A stretch of DNA of 64,000 nt. Origin: Asterias rubens. Lineage: Eukaryota > Echinodermata > Asteroidea > Forcipulatida > Asteriidae. A program made the translations under genes and the position numbers. The notes under the pieces were generated by a model that did no database searches, had not been told where the DNA came from, and was given only the letters and a program-made list of their open reading frames with translations. Location of the stretch: contig NC_047069.1 of NCBI RefSeq assembly GCF_902459465.1, forward strand, positions 4,187,171-4,251,170, written 5' to 3'. Every line of letters begins with the position of its first letter. Within the stretch, counting starts at the first letter, position 1. This document shows, piece after piece, positions 53,441 to 63,986 of this stretch.

Positions 53441-54320
53441 ACTCCACAAACAGGGGACTGGGGCTGAATCGGTGAGCTAAACGAACACACCCATAATATG
53501 GCGGACCGCGTACAAACCACAGACGTCTGTGTCACAAACTTCTTTTGAATTATTCTCCACAGCGCACCTCAGTTTCCCATAATGGGGAACAGAATCTCCG
53601 GTAAACAGAATTCCCCGGGAAAACGGGCCGGGAGAGATTTCCACCGTGACCAGAGGACCCGCGAAGTAAAACACAGATAGCAAATGTTTCCTAATACTTA
53701 ATAAACATTATGTATCCAAACGAACAAAAGATATTGCAACCGGACACATTTTATTTATTTGAATCTCCCATCCGATCATTTTTTATAAAAATAAAAAGGA
53801 GAACTTATTCAAAGTATTTTCGAATAAAAATAGAGGACTGCTTTATGTAAGTTATAATAAACCCAATAATGTTATAATAAAAACAATTTTCGTAAAATGC
53901 CTTTCCTATAATGCCTATGAAAATATGTTTCATGAGCGCTTAGAGACTTTCTTTGGAGGTGTTAGGCGCTATAGAAATGCGGTAATTGTGAAGTAAGTTA
54001 CAACTAAATATACAGCAAGTTTAACATACAAGATACATACGAATGATGAAACTTAACTGAATACAAATTTATATAGATATGAAACGATCAACCGACTGTG
54101 CTTAAACCAATAACGGTGACATTATCATTGTTTAAAATGAAAAGATAATACATTTAAAATCAAACGTGTGGAAAGTGTGTTTTATCGTGCGGGGGTATTA
54201 AGTATTTCAAAATGAGACATTGTGTCACGTGGGGCTCCTCGGGATTAAACTATGTAGATTAGGTTGGTGTCCAATAATTGCTCGATAAAGTGTATTTATT
54301 AACAGTTCGATTGCTGTCAT

Positions 54321-54637
54321 GAAAGCCATTGGACACTTTCGGTAAACAGTATTGTCCAAAGGCCCACACTTCGCGTACCACAACTTATATATAAAATAAC
54401 AAACCTGTGAAAATTTAGGCTCAATCGGTCATCGGAGTCGGGAGAAAATAACGGGAAAACCCACCCTTGTTTCCGCACGTTTCGCCGTGTCATGACATGT
54501 GTTTAAAATAAATCCGTAATTCTCGATATCGAGAACGGATAATGTTTTAATGTTTCCTGTAACCTTCTGTAAACCCTGTAAATTATTTGTAAATCTGTGA
54601 TTTTTTTGTTCTGTACCGAAAGTGTATAATGGCTTTA
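54321..54637 (+). mobile_element. Family-2 MITE with internal deletion
   Basis: AAAGCCATTGGACACTTTCG to CGAAAGTGTATAATGGCTTTAA. The TTTCTCAAAAAGTAAAGCAT segment is missing. Confidence 0.8.
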
Positions 54638-54690
54638 ATAGTCGTCCAGCATTGTTTCATACTTTGTTTGTGATCATTAGCCTAATATAG

Positions 54691-54749
54691 CTACTGCATA
54701 TTGGAGGCAATCACTCCCACCAGCATACTGAACATAACAGCCACGTAAC
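54691..54749 (-). CDS. DOMON protein gene, exon 5 (last)
   Basis: Encodes GYVAVMFSMLVGVIASNMQ and the TAG stop (54693-54691). Acceptor TCCCATTACAG; the first two bases complete a Gly codon begun by exon 4. This hydrophobic stretch at the extreme C-terminus fits either a tail anchor or a GPI-attachment signal. Confidence 0.8.
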
Positions 54750-54883
54750 CTGTAATGGGAAAGTAAACAATTGAGAGACATGTAATCGATAGAAATGTGT
54801 GCGTGTAGCAAATAACATTGTTGATGTCATTTTGTAAGAACAAGGCGAAGACGTACTTTCGTAGAATATAGGACAATTTTAAG

Positions 54884-55113
54884 GAACACCGGGGCGAACC
54901 CCTTTTCTTTATGATAAGTGCACTGGGTTATATACATGCTTTACAAACCACACGGGACCGACGGATTTACGTCCCATCTGAAGGACAAAGCATCACTGGC
55001 TAAGTGTCATGCATAAGGACGCAATCGTCATGGCTGGGGATTCGAACCCACACTCTGCTGATCAGAAAAACAAGAGCTTGAGTTCGGTGCTCTTAACCGC
55101 TAGGCCACGACAC
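54884..55113 (-). mobile_element. tRNA-Leu/Ser-like SINE (family L) in DOMON intron 4
   Basis: Minus-strand box A TGGCCTAGCGGTTAAGAGC (~55105), box B GGGTTCGAATCC (~55043) and AAGTGCACTTATCAT. It ends 33 bases from the exon-4 donor. Confidence 0.8.
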
Positions 55114-55146
55114 ACGACACATACATGACACAATGACCAATATTAC

Positions 55147-55299
55147 CTGCTTGTTTGACAGTGGCACTGTTACCGTCACCATCGCCATTACCGTCGCCGT
55201 CACCGGTAGTTGGAGCTGCTGCATCCACAATCTCAATGTCAGCAAAATGCACCTTCGTCATTGTGACTGGGGGAATATCGTCGTGTTGTACAGGCACGC
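55147..55299 (-). CDS. DOMON protein gene, exon 4
   Basis: Encodes (G)VPVQHDDIPPVTMTKVHFAD, IEIVDAAAPTTG, then an Asp-Gly/Asn run (DGDGNGDGDGN) and SATVKQA. The first part closes the DOMON region; the acidic repeat is a linker. Acceptor ...CCCATTGAATAG and donor GTAATA (less typical). Frame continuity with exons 3 and 5 is exact. The D/G run arises from a GGC/GAC-type trinucleotide expansion and may be polymorphic. Confidence 0.8.
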
Positions 55300-56014
55300 C
55301 TATTCAATGGGTGGAAATAATAATAACATGTCAACCGTTCACTTCCTGAATGTTAATAACAAAACTTTATGATCTAGATTCGATGTATGTGTTCATTTTG
55401 TCGAAATATTTGTTTGTTTTACCACTGAGCCACTAATGGCAAAATCGTTCACGAATAACGCAACTGAGCTCCATTGTCGATAACGTACTCGTTATACTTT
55501 TGTTGTTGACTCTAGACTCGAGTCACCAAATTGTGACTTGACTTGACTCTGGGAAAAAATTACCGTGAACTTGAATTGAGTGGAAAATGACTTGATGCTT
55601 GACCTGACTTGAGCAAAGATGACATGAGACTTTACAATTGACTTGAATTCATTGATTTTACGACAATGCAAATATTGTTTATAAATGAATGGTGCAAAAT
55701 AGAATCGTCGACAAAGATTCCGCCCGATGTTTTTTTTTTAGTGCATGCTCTTGCCACCTTGTGGAAAGGCCGAGCGTTAAATTTGCACTGATATTCATGA
55801 ATTGAATTTACTGACTGGTCTTTTAACAGGTTTTTGATTTGTGTCTGTCACATCTTGGGACATTCTATGAATTGTGACTTTACTTGACTTGAGCTAAATT
55901 GGTCTTTGTGACTTGACTTGACTTGACTCGACTTGACTTGACTTGAGAAACAATGACTTGGTTAAAACACTGCGTGATAGCGTATACTGCCGACATTTGG
56001 TGTTGACTGCTTAC
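55300..56014 (-). other. DOMON intron 3 with degenerate TGACT satellite
   Basis: 55510-55965 is rich in irregular (TGACT)n / GACTTGACTT motifs, densest at 55905-55945. No gene. Confidence 0.8.
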
Positions 56015-56168
56015 CGTCGACCAGTGGTCCTCTTGCGAAGAACATGTAGTAATCGGTTTGAGTCACGTCAAATACCTTCCCTCCAGTCATGACACTGACG
56101 TTACGTTCTAGACGACAGCTCACTTTGCCTTCGGAGTAGTTGATCTCTTCCACAGTTATCCCATCGTT
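56015..56168 (-). CDS. DOMON protein gene, exon 3
   Basis: Encodes NDGITVEEINYSEGKVSCRL, ERNVSVMTGGKVFDVTQTD and YYMFFARGPLVD(G). The [LI]xCxFxR and YYxFxARGP pattern is the second half of DOMON domains in FRRS1/FRRS1L proteins. Acceptor ATATTCCAG and donor GTAAGC, both strong; phase 0 start, phase 1 end. Confidence 0.9.
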
Positions 56169-56966
56169 CTGGAATATGAAGACAATGTTCCATAAAGGCA
56201 CTGGACATAATTATTTGGTAGTTACTCAAAATGATTGTCAACATAAAAACTTACTTGGTAACGAGCAATGGAGAGCTGTTGATAGTATAAAACATTGTGA
56301 GAAACGGCTCCCTCTGAAGTAATGTAGTTTTTGAGAAAGATGTAATTTCTTACTCAAATGATAAAAGTCTTCAAGCCTGAAGTCTTTTAATATATTTAGG
56401 CATCTGAAAACACATAAGTGAAACAAGGATGCTTTTCTTCGATAACCGATCGAGCAAAAATGTTCACAGTTTTGTTATTTTATGCTACATTAGAATACAC
56501 CAAGTTTGAATACTGGTCTTTGACAAGTACCAAAGATGTCCATCCGTGCCTTTGGGAATTGTTTTCATTATCACAATCTAAATTTGCAACCCATCCAGTC
56601 AACCAATGAGCATTTTCTATTTGATCCTCAAAGATCTATTAACAAAAAAATGATGATTATGTTTATTTAATGTTTTGTCACAGATATCGGGAGATCGTAA
56701 TCATTCTCTTCAAACTTGTCAGCAACCATCTGATCGTCTCATTTGGACTTTACTTGTTGGTGAGTCTTTTTGTTGATTCTAGTAGTAAAGTTTACATTTC
56801 AAAACGTTCACAAAAGTTTGCATCTATTACCCCCTGTGTGGGGTAGACCTTCCTGTGCACCCAGACCAAACTTCTTTCGAAGTGCCAGTTTGCCACAGAG
56901 GGCGCACTTTCACTTAGATATGCTACCCAATGACCAAGCCAGTTTTTCCTCTGAGTTCTTCCTTAC
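56169..56966 (-). other. DOMON intron 2
   Basis: Contains a family-1 MITE at ~56191-56553 (reverse orientation), starting only 23 bases from the exon-3 acceptor. Nothing else recognised. Confidence 0.75.
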
Positions 56967-57065
56967 CGTTTCCTGTGCAACATTTGTCCTTCCTCTGTTG
57001 TAACGATGCTCAAACTTGGCAGTTGCGTTCCCAGTCTTCATGCACATAAGAACATGGTCATCTCC
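56967..57065 (-). CDS. DOMON protein gene, exon 2
   Basis: 33 codons, phase 0-0: GDDHVLMCMKTGNATAKFEH then RYNRGRTNVAQET. Joined to exon 1 it gives WVAVGFSDDRQM-GDDHVLMC, the hallmark DOMON strand pair (GWxAxGFSxDxxMGxDDV). Acceptor ATTTATAG and donor GTAAGG. It was found from the missing piece of the DOMON fold, being too short to stand out as an ORF. Confidence 0.88.
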
Positions 57066-57264
57066 CTATAAATGATCAAAGATACATACATTCTCAATAA
57101 AGCGTTTTTTTTTTGTCAACTGGGAGTTACTCAAAAGTATAGGCTACAAAAACACATGAAATACTTTATTCCCAATGCAAAATAGCATATTAAAAAAGAC
57201 ATGACCAGACATTATTTTTTTATTTATTTATTTATATATATAATGAATAGGGTAGATGGCCTTA

Positions 57265-57293
57265 GCTTTCGATCCAATCCGGACCTTCTTCAG
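57265..57293 (-). ncRNA. Hammerhead-like motif in Penelope-like element
   Basis: CTGAAGA (57293-57287), a 5-bp stem GGTCC/GGATC with loop GGATT, then GAAA (57270-57267). Same arrangement as the 49.89-kb fragment. CUGAAGA departs from the canonical CUGAUGA, so activity is doubtful. Confidence 0.4.
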
Positions 57294-57809
57294 AGGCATA
57301 AGACAAGTACAAACAAATACATATCCATTTATAGAAAAAGAGAGGGGGAAAGGGATTAAGGAAAGGATCCAGAAAGAAGCGGGAAAATAACAGCCAATCA
57401 AAGTTCCTATTTCAGAAACAATATTGGGGGCTATGAACCAATAGGAGTGAAGTGGCGAGGACAAAGGATGTTTAGAATGAAAGGAAGGGTTACTGGACCA
57501 TAAAAGTGGTAAATGTATTGTTCGACAACAATGGAGGGAGACATGAAAGGGTAGGATTAGAGAGCAAGTTGCATCATGATGCAACTAACAATGGTCAATT
57601 AATAAGAATAGCAAGATCAAAGGTATGATGATTTTAAAAATAGGTATGAGGGACCTGTGGAAAAAAAGGGGGGGGGGTTACTTACATCAGATAGTTACAG
57701 TGATGAATTTATAAAAACAACTTTAAACTAGGTTAATTTATACTTTATGTACAGAATATATACAACATATGAGTTCTTAGGCAGAAGTGAAGTGGAGGGT
57801 AATGAGAAG

Positions 57810-58237
57810 TTATTTAACACCAGTGTTTATGTTAAGTCCAAAGGGTTTTACTGTCTTGAGTTGGTGAATCCAGTGTGATTCTCTATTCTTGCGGTGTGTG
57901 TCATCACCATTGCAAGCTTCAATCACCCGAAGTTCAACATCAATGACACTATGATTGGGGCTGTTGAAGTGGATAGAGACTGGGTACGGTTTCTTAGTCT
58001 TTATGGAAGAGACATGATTCGCAAAGCGAAGACTAAGTTTGGTCTTAGTCTCTCCCACATATTGTAGCCCACATCTCTTACATGATATGACATAGACTAC
58101 ATTAGACGTGCTGCATTCAGAGTCGGTCTTGATGTTGTATGAAGAGCCAGTGGTATGACTCTTCACCTTAAGTGAGGGCTTAATGTGCAGACACGTTTTG
58201 CATTTGGAACGGGTACATTTTGTGACAGCCCAGTATA
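57810..58237 (-). pseudogene. GIY-YIG endonuclease domain of the Penelope-like element
   Basis: Starts in the KCTRSKCKTCLHI cysteine region and contains the nuclease signature VVYVISCKRCGLQYVGETKT, downstream Arg (LRFANH) and Glu (NRESHWIHQL) of the catalytic set, ending NINTGVK and stop at 57810. It nicks DNA to prime reverse transcription. It is out of frame with the RT by one base, apparently from an extra A in the AAAA run near 58233. Confidence 0.88.
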
Positions 58238-59583
58238 TCTGTCGGGGGTTGTGTTTGGACTGTACCAGGGGGAAGTTTGGCCCTGACTAGTATGTCACCA
58301 AGGTTCTTAGGGCGGCGGAATGCAACCATGGGAACCTCAGTGATTGCTGAGTGTAACCTGCTGGAGGAGTGAAGTATAGGCATGTTATTATTGAGAATTG
58401 AGGGAAGTTTGGGTAGTTTGGGGTGGAAGGTGGTGACCAAAGCAACTCTATTGGTAGGAGGTTTTTTAGCTCCCGTGTTAGTCAACAGAGTATGACGAGG
58501 TACGTTGAGAGCCCTGTTGATAGCAAGTTGGACCCTACGTTCGCTGTGTCCCCTAGATACAAGGTGTTTCCTTAGCTCTGATGAGCGCCTCTTGTACAGG
58601 GTATCTGTGGAACAGATACGCCTGATACGTAAGGCCTGACTGTAAGCAATTGCCTTCTTACAGTGACTAGGGTGACAGCTATTGGAGAGAAGGTACTGGT
58701 GGGTGTCGGTGGGTTTACTGTAAACATCTGTGACAAGGCCATTAGGAGACTTGGTTATTGTCACATCTAGAAAGTTCACACTGGTGAGAGATTGTTCGGT
58801 AGTGAACTTTACGGTGGGGTGAAATGAGTTGATATGGGCAATAAACTCATCCAAGCTGTCTTGGTCACCACACCAGATGGAGAAAATATCATCAATAAAT
58901 CTCCACCAAACTAGTGGTCGGTTGGGGGCGGAGGACAGGAGTCTGTCCTCCAACTGAGACATGAATAGGTTAGCATATGAGGGTGCCATTTTGGTACCCA
59001 TGGCAGTACCCTGTACCTGTAGAAAATGCCTGTCAGAAAATGTGAAATTATTCTTCATTAGAATGTGGCTCATGAGTTCCTTAATATGACTCACTGAGGG
59101 GCGGGACTGATTACTAGCATTGAGGGCAGAGACACATGCACTCATGCCTTCATGATGGGGTATGTTAGTATACAGTGATGAAACATCAAAAGTAACCAAA
59201 ATAGCAGAGTCAGGTATTTGGTGCTTGACCTCATCTAGTTTGTGGAGAAAGTCTTTGGTATCCTTGATGAAGGAAGGAATACGGCAGACTAAGGGTTTGA
59301 GGAAGCTATCAACAAACTCAGAAATGCGCTCTGTGGGGCTACCATTCCCAGATACAATAGGTCTCCCCGGGTTATTGGGCTTGTGTATCTTAGGTAGAAG
59401 GTAGAACCTTGCTGTACGGGGGTCATGTGGGAGGAGATAGTTAAATGTATCTTTCTCAATATCATTGGCATTATAAATCTTAACCAGGGTGTCACTGATA
59501 TCTTGGGAGAAAGATTCAGTGGGATCAGAAGCACATTCAATGTAATGATCAGTGTTACTGAGCTGTCTAAGGCCCTCAGCAAT
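58180..59583 (-). pseudogene. Reverse transcriptase of the Penelope-like element
   Basis: Motifs in order: RTARFYLLPKIHKPNNPGRP, LVTFDVSSLYTNIPHHEG, VQGTAMGTKMAPSYANLFM, WWRFIDDIFSIW (catalytic Asp pair intact), VNFLDVTI and DVYSKPTDTHQYL. These are diagnostic for Penelope-like RTs, the relatives of telomerase RT. The leading ~46 codons of the open frame (poly-Gly, Pro-rich) come from flanking sequence. The frame ends prematurely at 58180, after the frame break in front of the nuclease linker. Confidence 0.92.
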
Positions 59584-59589
59584 GTATTT

Positions 59590-59790
59590 ATTTATATATA
59601 TATATTTTTTTTGGGGGGGGGAGGGGGGTCTGTGTACGTGCCGGTGTGGCTGGAAATTATGTCCCCCGGAGTTTTCTTGCCCCCAACCCCCCCCCCCTCC
59701 AACCAAATTTCTAATGAACACATTTCTTCTGATAGCGTCTCTTTTGAATCACCCTTCTCCAGTTAATTTTCCATAATGGGGGACAGAATC
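59590..59790. repeat. G-run/C-run dispersed repeat at the PLE 5' junction
   Basis: Poly-G (59612-59630) and poly-C (59688-59698) flank GTCCCCCGGAGTTTTC. CCATAATGGGGGACAGAATC is shared with 53.58 kb. Confidence 0.7.
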
Positions 59791-59998
59791 GCAGCGGATC
59801 GCCTTCCCTTTGACCTCGGGAAATAAAGGTTGACCCTTAGTTACAAATCCCCTCTTACAGGTCATTAAGCACTAGTTCTAGAAAGAATCTGTTGTAATTC
59901 AGTGATGCATGTGGTAATTAGTTCTGAATACCCAGTTGTTGCTCATATTATGAGCCAGTGGCTTGTTGACAATGACGGCGCCCTTTAACGATGTGGGC

Positions 59999-60200
59999 GT
60001 AACAGGTCAGGGCCTAATTTTATAAAGCCTGTAAGTGCAATAACTTGCTTAGCACAACCAACTTTTTCTTAGAAAAAACAGGTTACCAGCCAGAATGCCA
60101 GACAGCTACCATTGCTGCTACTGGTACCCCGGTCATTTAGTGCTTAGCCAGGATATTTTTGATAAGCAGAATTTTCTGCTTAATAGCTTTATTAGGCCGA
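59999..60200. mobile_element. Foldback element (GGGCCTAATTTTATAAAGCC family)
   Basis: GGGCCTAATTTTATAAAGCC left end, AGCTTTATTAGGCC right end, GCTTAGC pairs and GGTTACCAGCCAGAATGCC inside. Confidence 0.7.
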
Positions 60201-60463
60201 GAGCAATACACAGCACTGGGTCAGAGTGAACCATGTGTACCTGATTTAGGAAAAACGTGACCCCGACTTACGATACCTCCAATTCAACCCTAACCTACCA
60301 CTCTCGATTAAATTCACCAAATTAATTTGCTCTGCAAAATTATTTGCATGTGAGTTTATTAGTAGCTTACCTTCAGACACTATTATTTAAGAGAGCGCCT
60401 AACGTAACCCAAACCAATCCCATTCTAACCATGTTCTCTACTGCTTATACCTCTCACATTGTT

Positions 60464-60832
60464 TTAAAGCCATTATACACTTTCGGTACAGAAAAAAAGT
60501 TCACAGATTTACAAATAACTTACAGGGTTTACAGAAGGTAATGGTGAAAGACTTCTGTTGAAATATTATTCCATGAAATGCTTTACTTTTTGAGTAAACA
60601 TTAAAACAATATCAATTATCGATAGCGAGAATTGCGAATTTATTTTAAACACATGTCGTGACACGGTTAAATGTGCGGAAACAAGGGTGGGTTTTCCCGT
60701 TATTTTCTCCCGACTCCGATGGCCGATTGAGCCTAAATTTTCACAGGTTTGTTATTTTATATATAGATGGTGTGATACACGAAGTGTGGGACATAGACAA
60801 TATTGTTTACCGAAAGTGTCCAATGGCTTTAA
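60464..60832 (-). mobile_element. Family-2 MITE, reverse orientation
   Basis: TTAAAGCCATTATACACTTTC to CGAAAGTGTCCAATGGCTTTAA, TTAA at both ends. Confidence 0.85.
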
Positions 60833-61861
60833 TTACCAATATGAGTTAATAGATAAATTAATTTAGAAAATAGATCTATAGCAAACAATTTATCAACCAA
60901 AAGGATCGAGGGTATCGAAGCAAAAAATAATAATAATAATAATAATGGCCTGACGTTTCGAAGTAATTTACTTCATGGGATAAATTAATGTATTTTATGT
61001 TTACTATAAAAGTTAAGTATGCCGTTTCAACTTCATTGGTTATCAAGAGCAGATCCAGGACTGTTTCTCTCCCTAACTTTGTTTTCTTTTGAGAACAAAA
61101 TCACGGGAAAATTTTAATTTTGCGATGATATGGAAAGCGGAGTGCACCATGAAGTTTGCACCGCAACGGGAATTATTTTGTTGTTGAATGTTTTTGCCCG
61201 CTAATCTTGTGAAGTCTTAGCCATTCTGTGTATTCTGTTTTTGAGACGAAATATATAGGCCTAGTTCAAACTGTAAATGTGTTTCCTCATTATATTTTGT
61301 TCATTACACAGAGCTAGCTATTCTTATGGTTCATTCTGTTCTTTGGACGAAAAATCAGTCAGCGAAAAATAAAAGGGCGGGGTCGCATGCAACTTTTTCT
61401 GAAACATGTATACAAATTTTAGAAATTAAATCACCAACTTGTTAAGTAATGATTCTGCCATTATTCTGTTTTGTTTTCACCGCATGTGATGGGCAATCGG
61501 TAATAATACCGACCCCCCGGATTGTAATATCCATGTTACTAGTGTAATGACAATGAGATAACGATGGTCAGCCTGCAAGCTTGAGTGTTTCGGCTCACTG
61601 TACACGGACATTTACCATTTCAAAATGTCGTATAGCCAGCCAAGATTTATTTGGTGGTATTCGTCAGTTGAATTGGATTGTTGTGTAATCGATGATTCTT
61701 CATCTATTTCACAATATAGTAAAATAAAATTGAGGAAAACATCTAATTAGAGAAGTTTAACTTTGATGACGACGATTCACAGCATTTGGCTGGTGCAATA
61801 ATTTCAAAAACATCCAAACGCGCGTGAACTCCTCCAATAAAGTTAGCATTTTGTCTGAAGG

Positions 61862-61985
61862 AAGATGAGAGTTTTGAGCGAAGCTTTGATGTGGTCCAGG
61901 TTGTCAATTTTGCATAGAAATGATTGGAGTGGGTTCAACAAGCGAGGAGCAATAGAGAAAACCCCCGGTCTCCATATATATCTTG
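61862..61985 (-). pseudogene. LINE pol C-terminal remnant
   Basis: The minus-strand frame reads FSIAPRLLNPLQSFLCKIDN then LDHIKASLKTLIF, the same C-terminal signature as the 23-kb LINE (AFSxxAPxLWN...LKTxLF). Confidence 0.55.
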
Positions 61986-62208
61986 AGATGGTTAATGGGC
62001 ATCTGCAGAGTAAGACCAGGGCCCAGTTTCATAGCGCTGCTAAGCACACAATTTGCTTAGCATGAGATTTCTTCCTTGATAAAAAGAGGATTACCATCCA
62101 TATTTCAATTTGTTGCATATTGCTTGTTACTGGTATATTCAGCTGTTGTTTGCTTATCCTGAAACTCACGTGGAAATTTGGTTGGTTAGTTGTTAGCCTC
62201 TAGGTATA

Positions 62209-62290
62209 CCGGGCAATCTCAGTGGTCTAGTTGGTATGACACTGCTCTAGAATCGCAGGTCGTGAGTTCGAATCCCACCCAAGTAATATG
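62209..62290 (+). mobile_element. tRNA-derived SINE head (family S)
   Basis: AGTGGTCTAGTTGGTATGAC (box A), then CGCAGGTCGTGAGTTCGAATC (box B). Related to the minus-strand copy at ~8.0 kb. There is no proper acceptor stem, so it is not called as a tRNA gene. Confidence 0.65.
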
Positions 62291-62436
62291 TATGTGACTT
62301 GTTTTTACAGAGCTCGGGTACTGCGTAGTAAGGGCCTATACAGTGGTAAGATCGGTGTATAAAATGGGTATGGTAAGATTGATAGTAATGAGCTCGTTTG
62401 GGAGGGGTTTTAGGTATATATAGATGCCTAACTTAC

Positions 62437-62682
62437 CATTTGTCGATCGTCTGAGAAGCCTACAGCGACCCAGCCTGTCGTAGTAGCAGCTATTTTCAGG
62501 TTGAGCTTAGTCGCATCATTATTCAGGCTCCAGACAACTTCATAGTCACACGTCCCATACGCGCATTCAGCTGGTAACATGTAACAAGATTGTTCCCTAC
62601 CACAGTGATACTCTGCGTTAGCAGACAACATCACCATCAAAATAAGAAAGAGCGGGAGAAGATTTTGCAGCTTGGTCGCCAT
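62437..62682 (-). CDS. Secreted DOMON-domain protein (FRRS1L-like), exon 1
   Basis: First coding exon of a five-exon gene (62682-62437, 57065-56967, 56168-56015, 55299-55147, 54749-54691; 236 residues). MATKLQNLLPLFLILMVMLS then ANA forms a signal peptide, followed by a Cys-rich segment (YHCGREQSCYMLPAEC) and the start of the DOMON sheet: CDYEVVWSLNND and TTGWVAVGFSDDRQM. Donor GTAAGT after an ATG codon, phase 0. An in-frame ATG at 62700 would add six residues; I chose 62682 because it sits directly on the hydrophobic core. DOMON domains bind heme or sugars in other proteins. The architecture (signal, one DOMON, C-terminal hydrophobic tail, no cytochrome b561 helices) matches FRRS1L rather than the full ferric reductase FRRS1. 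Function here is unknown. Confidence 0.88.
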
Positions 62683-62801
62683 GGTAAAAGGAGATCTCAA
62701 AAACTTCTTCAGATTTGAAGTGTGTCAGAGCGAAAGGACAAGGGCGTCATGTGCGGCAAACTGATACCTTTGAAGTAATGCGGTTCCTAATGCGATATTG
62801 G

Positions 62802-62809
62802 TATATATA
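62802..62809 (-). promoter_or_regulatory. TATA-like box upstream of the DOMON gene
   Basis: TATATATA-type motif ~120 bases upstream of the chosen ATG on the minus strand, a plausible core promoter position. No transcript evidence. Confidence 0.35.
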
Positions 62810-63919
62810 GAATATTAAACCCCCTTGGTGAAAGAGGTCACTCCTTCATCGGCTAGAAGACTAATCCATCAAAATAAACGGCACCGTGCCACCAGACTTC
62901 TTTATGTTTTGGTGAATCGTAAATAAAAAGTTGTCGTAAACTAGTTGTTGATTTCTATACATGAGTGGCGTGTTACCTTCATTTAGATCAACACGATACC
63001 ATGATAACCTCGACGGGACACAATGGTGTGTACAATATAAAAAAAATATAGAATGGGAGTTCGCGGTACTTTTAGAGCTCATAGTATAGGTGAAGCTGCC
63101 GAAATAGATTAAGGGTTAATCTTTGCCAAAATCATGCTCAAATCTTATTTCAAAATCCGCTTAAATGAATAAACTTAACTGATTTGCAAAATATTGAAAA
63201 TGGCAGTACTGGAAATTGGTGACTATTTCGATTTGTGCCAAATGTTTTCCTGTTGTTTTTTTACAACTCAATCATAATCATTTTATCAAACAATTGTAAA
63301 ATTGGAGTGGTATAGTTGACCCCAAAATATTAACAGAAATTTCTGTGGACGATGTAGTTTCAAGTGTACTGTTAGGGAATGGAAACTTGAATTTATTATA
63401 TTTTTGTGAAGTCACACTTTTCAAGTGGTAGTTATTAACACTACACATGTGTCAACTTATCCATAGAACGTGATGATCACAGCACATTTTAAAATATATC
63501 ACATAAAAATTCAAAGTCTGCGACTCGCTGGTATGTTGCGCCCTCTCTGGCTAGCTAAACGTATTATTAGACTTTTTGTGTAAACAAAGTCCCGTTGCAA
63601 ATCAAGTAATTGCAAATTGTAAGCAATACGACATCTAACAAACTTAATTACCATTGACAAGGTGATATGATTAAACGTTGTTGAGCGGATGATTTTTGTT
63701 GACTAGATTGGCTTTAAAAACAGATTAATTGAAACTTAATGGCCTACACATCCTAGGGAAACTCTTGACAGACTTAGAGAAGTCTAACTTCAAGTGCACA
63801 CACGACTTGGGCCAGCGCTACACACGCATGGTCTTTACAAGACGTCAACACTGCCCTGCTATTTTCGTCGTTCATTTCTTGCAAGGGCATAACGTATGCA
63901 GAAGAATTATGTGTTTGCC
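62810..63919. other. Intergenic region between divergent genes
   Basis: Probable shared upstream region of the DOMON gene (minus) and the gene starting at 63920 (plus). A 73-codon minus-strand frame (63082-62861) has no recognisable features. No repeat family identified. Confidence 0.5.
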
Positions 63920-63986
63920 ATGGCAACGTTGTTTGTTTGGACGTTCCTTCTGCTATTAGCTACTGCTGTTATCTTTATAAATGGTG
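63920..63986 (+). CDS. Signal-peptide exon of a gene leaving the window
   Basis: ATG in good context (GTTTGCCATGG) starts MATLFVWTFLLLLATAVIF followed by ING, a clear signal peptide or N-terminal anchor. A consensus donor GTAAGT follows at 63987 (phase 1 split Gly codon). Only 22 codons are visible, so the mature protein cannot be named. It is arranged head-to-head with the DOMON gene, about 1.2 kb apart. Confidence 0.6.

Larger units (their letters stand above)
50010..54690. other. Gene-poor repeat region
   Basis: Contains family-1 and family-2 MITEs, a 37-nt palindrome, a GC-rich patch at 51540-51740 of unknown nature and C-run-rich repeat blocks at 53110-53440. The latter share CCATAATGGGGAACAGAATC with 59.7 kb. 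No protein-coding gene recognised. Confidence 0.5.
57232..59583 (-). mobile_element. Penelope-like element, 5'-truncated
   Basis: RT followed by a GIY-YIG endonuclease, the combination unique to Penelope-like elements (endonuclease-positive clades). The RT coding sequence begins abruptly at ~59583 beside a TATATATA / poly-G block, so the N-terminal part is missing. The 3' region contains CTGAAGAAGGTCC...GATCGAAAGC and ends in an ATTTATTTA-rich stretch. One frame break lies between the RT and nuclease parts. Confidence 0.92.
57066..62436 (-). other. DOMON intron 1 (5.4 kb)
   Basis: Carries the Penelope-like element, a family-2 MITE, a GGGCCC foldback, a LINE remnant, a tRNA-headed SINE and an ATA-rich repeat at 60928-60948. 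No other gene. Confidence 0.75.

Noticed and set aside
57228-57584. 118-codon minus-strand ORF downstream of the GIY-YIG domain
   Set aside because: Lies in the 3' region of the Penelope-like element with no recognisable domain; likely chance.
59289-59766. Overlapping 97-113-codon ORFs on both strands
   Set aside because: Shadows of the Penelope RT and translations of poly-G/C flanks.
62209-62290. Possible tRNA gene
   Set aside because: Box A and B are present but the acceptor and anticodon stems do not fold properly, and related copies occur as SINE heads.
62861-63082. 73-codon minus-strand ORF upstream of the DOMON gene
   Set aside because: No recognisable domain, splice context or codon bias; placed in the intergenic description only.
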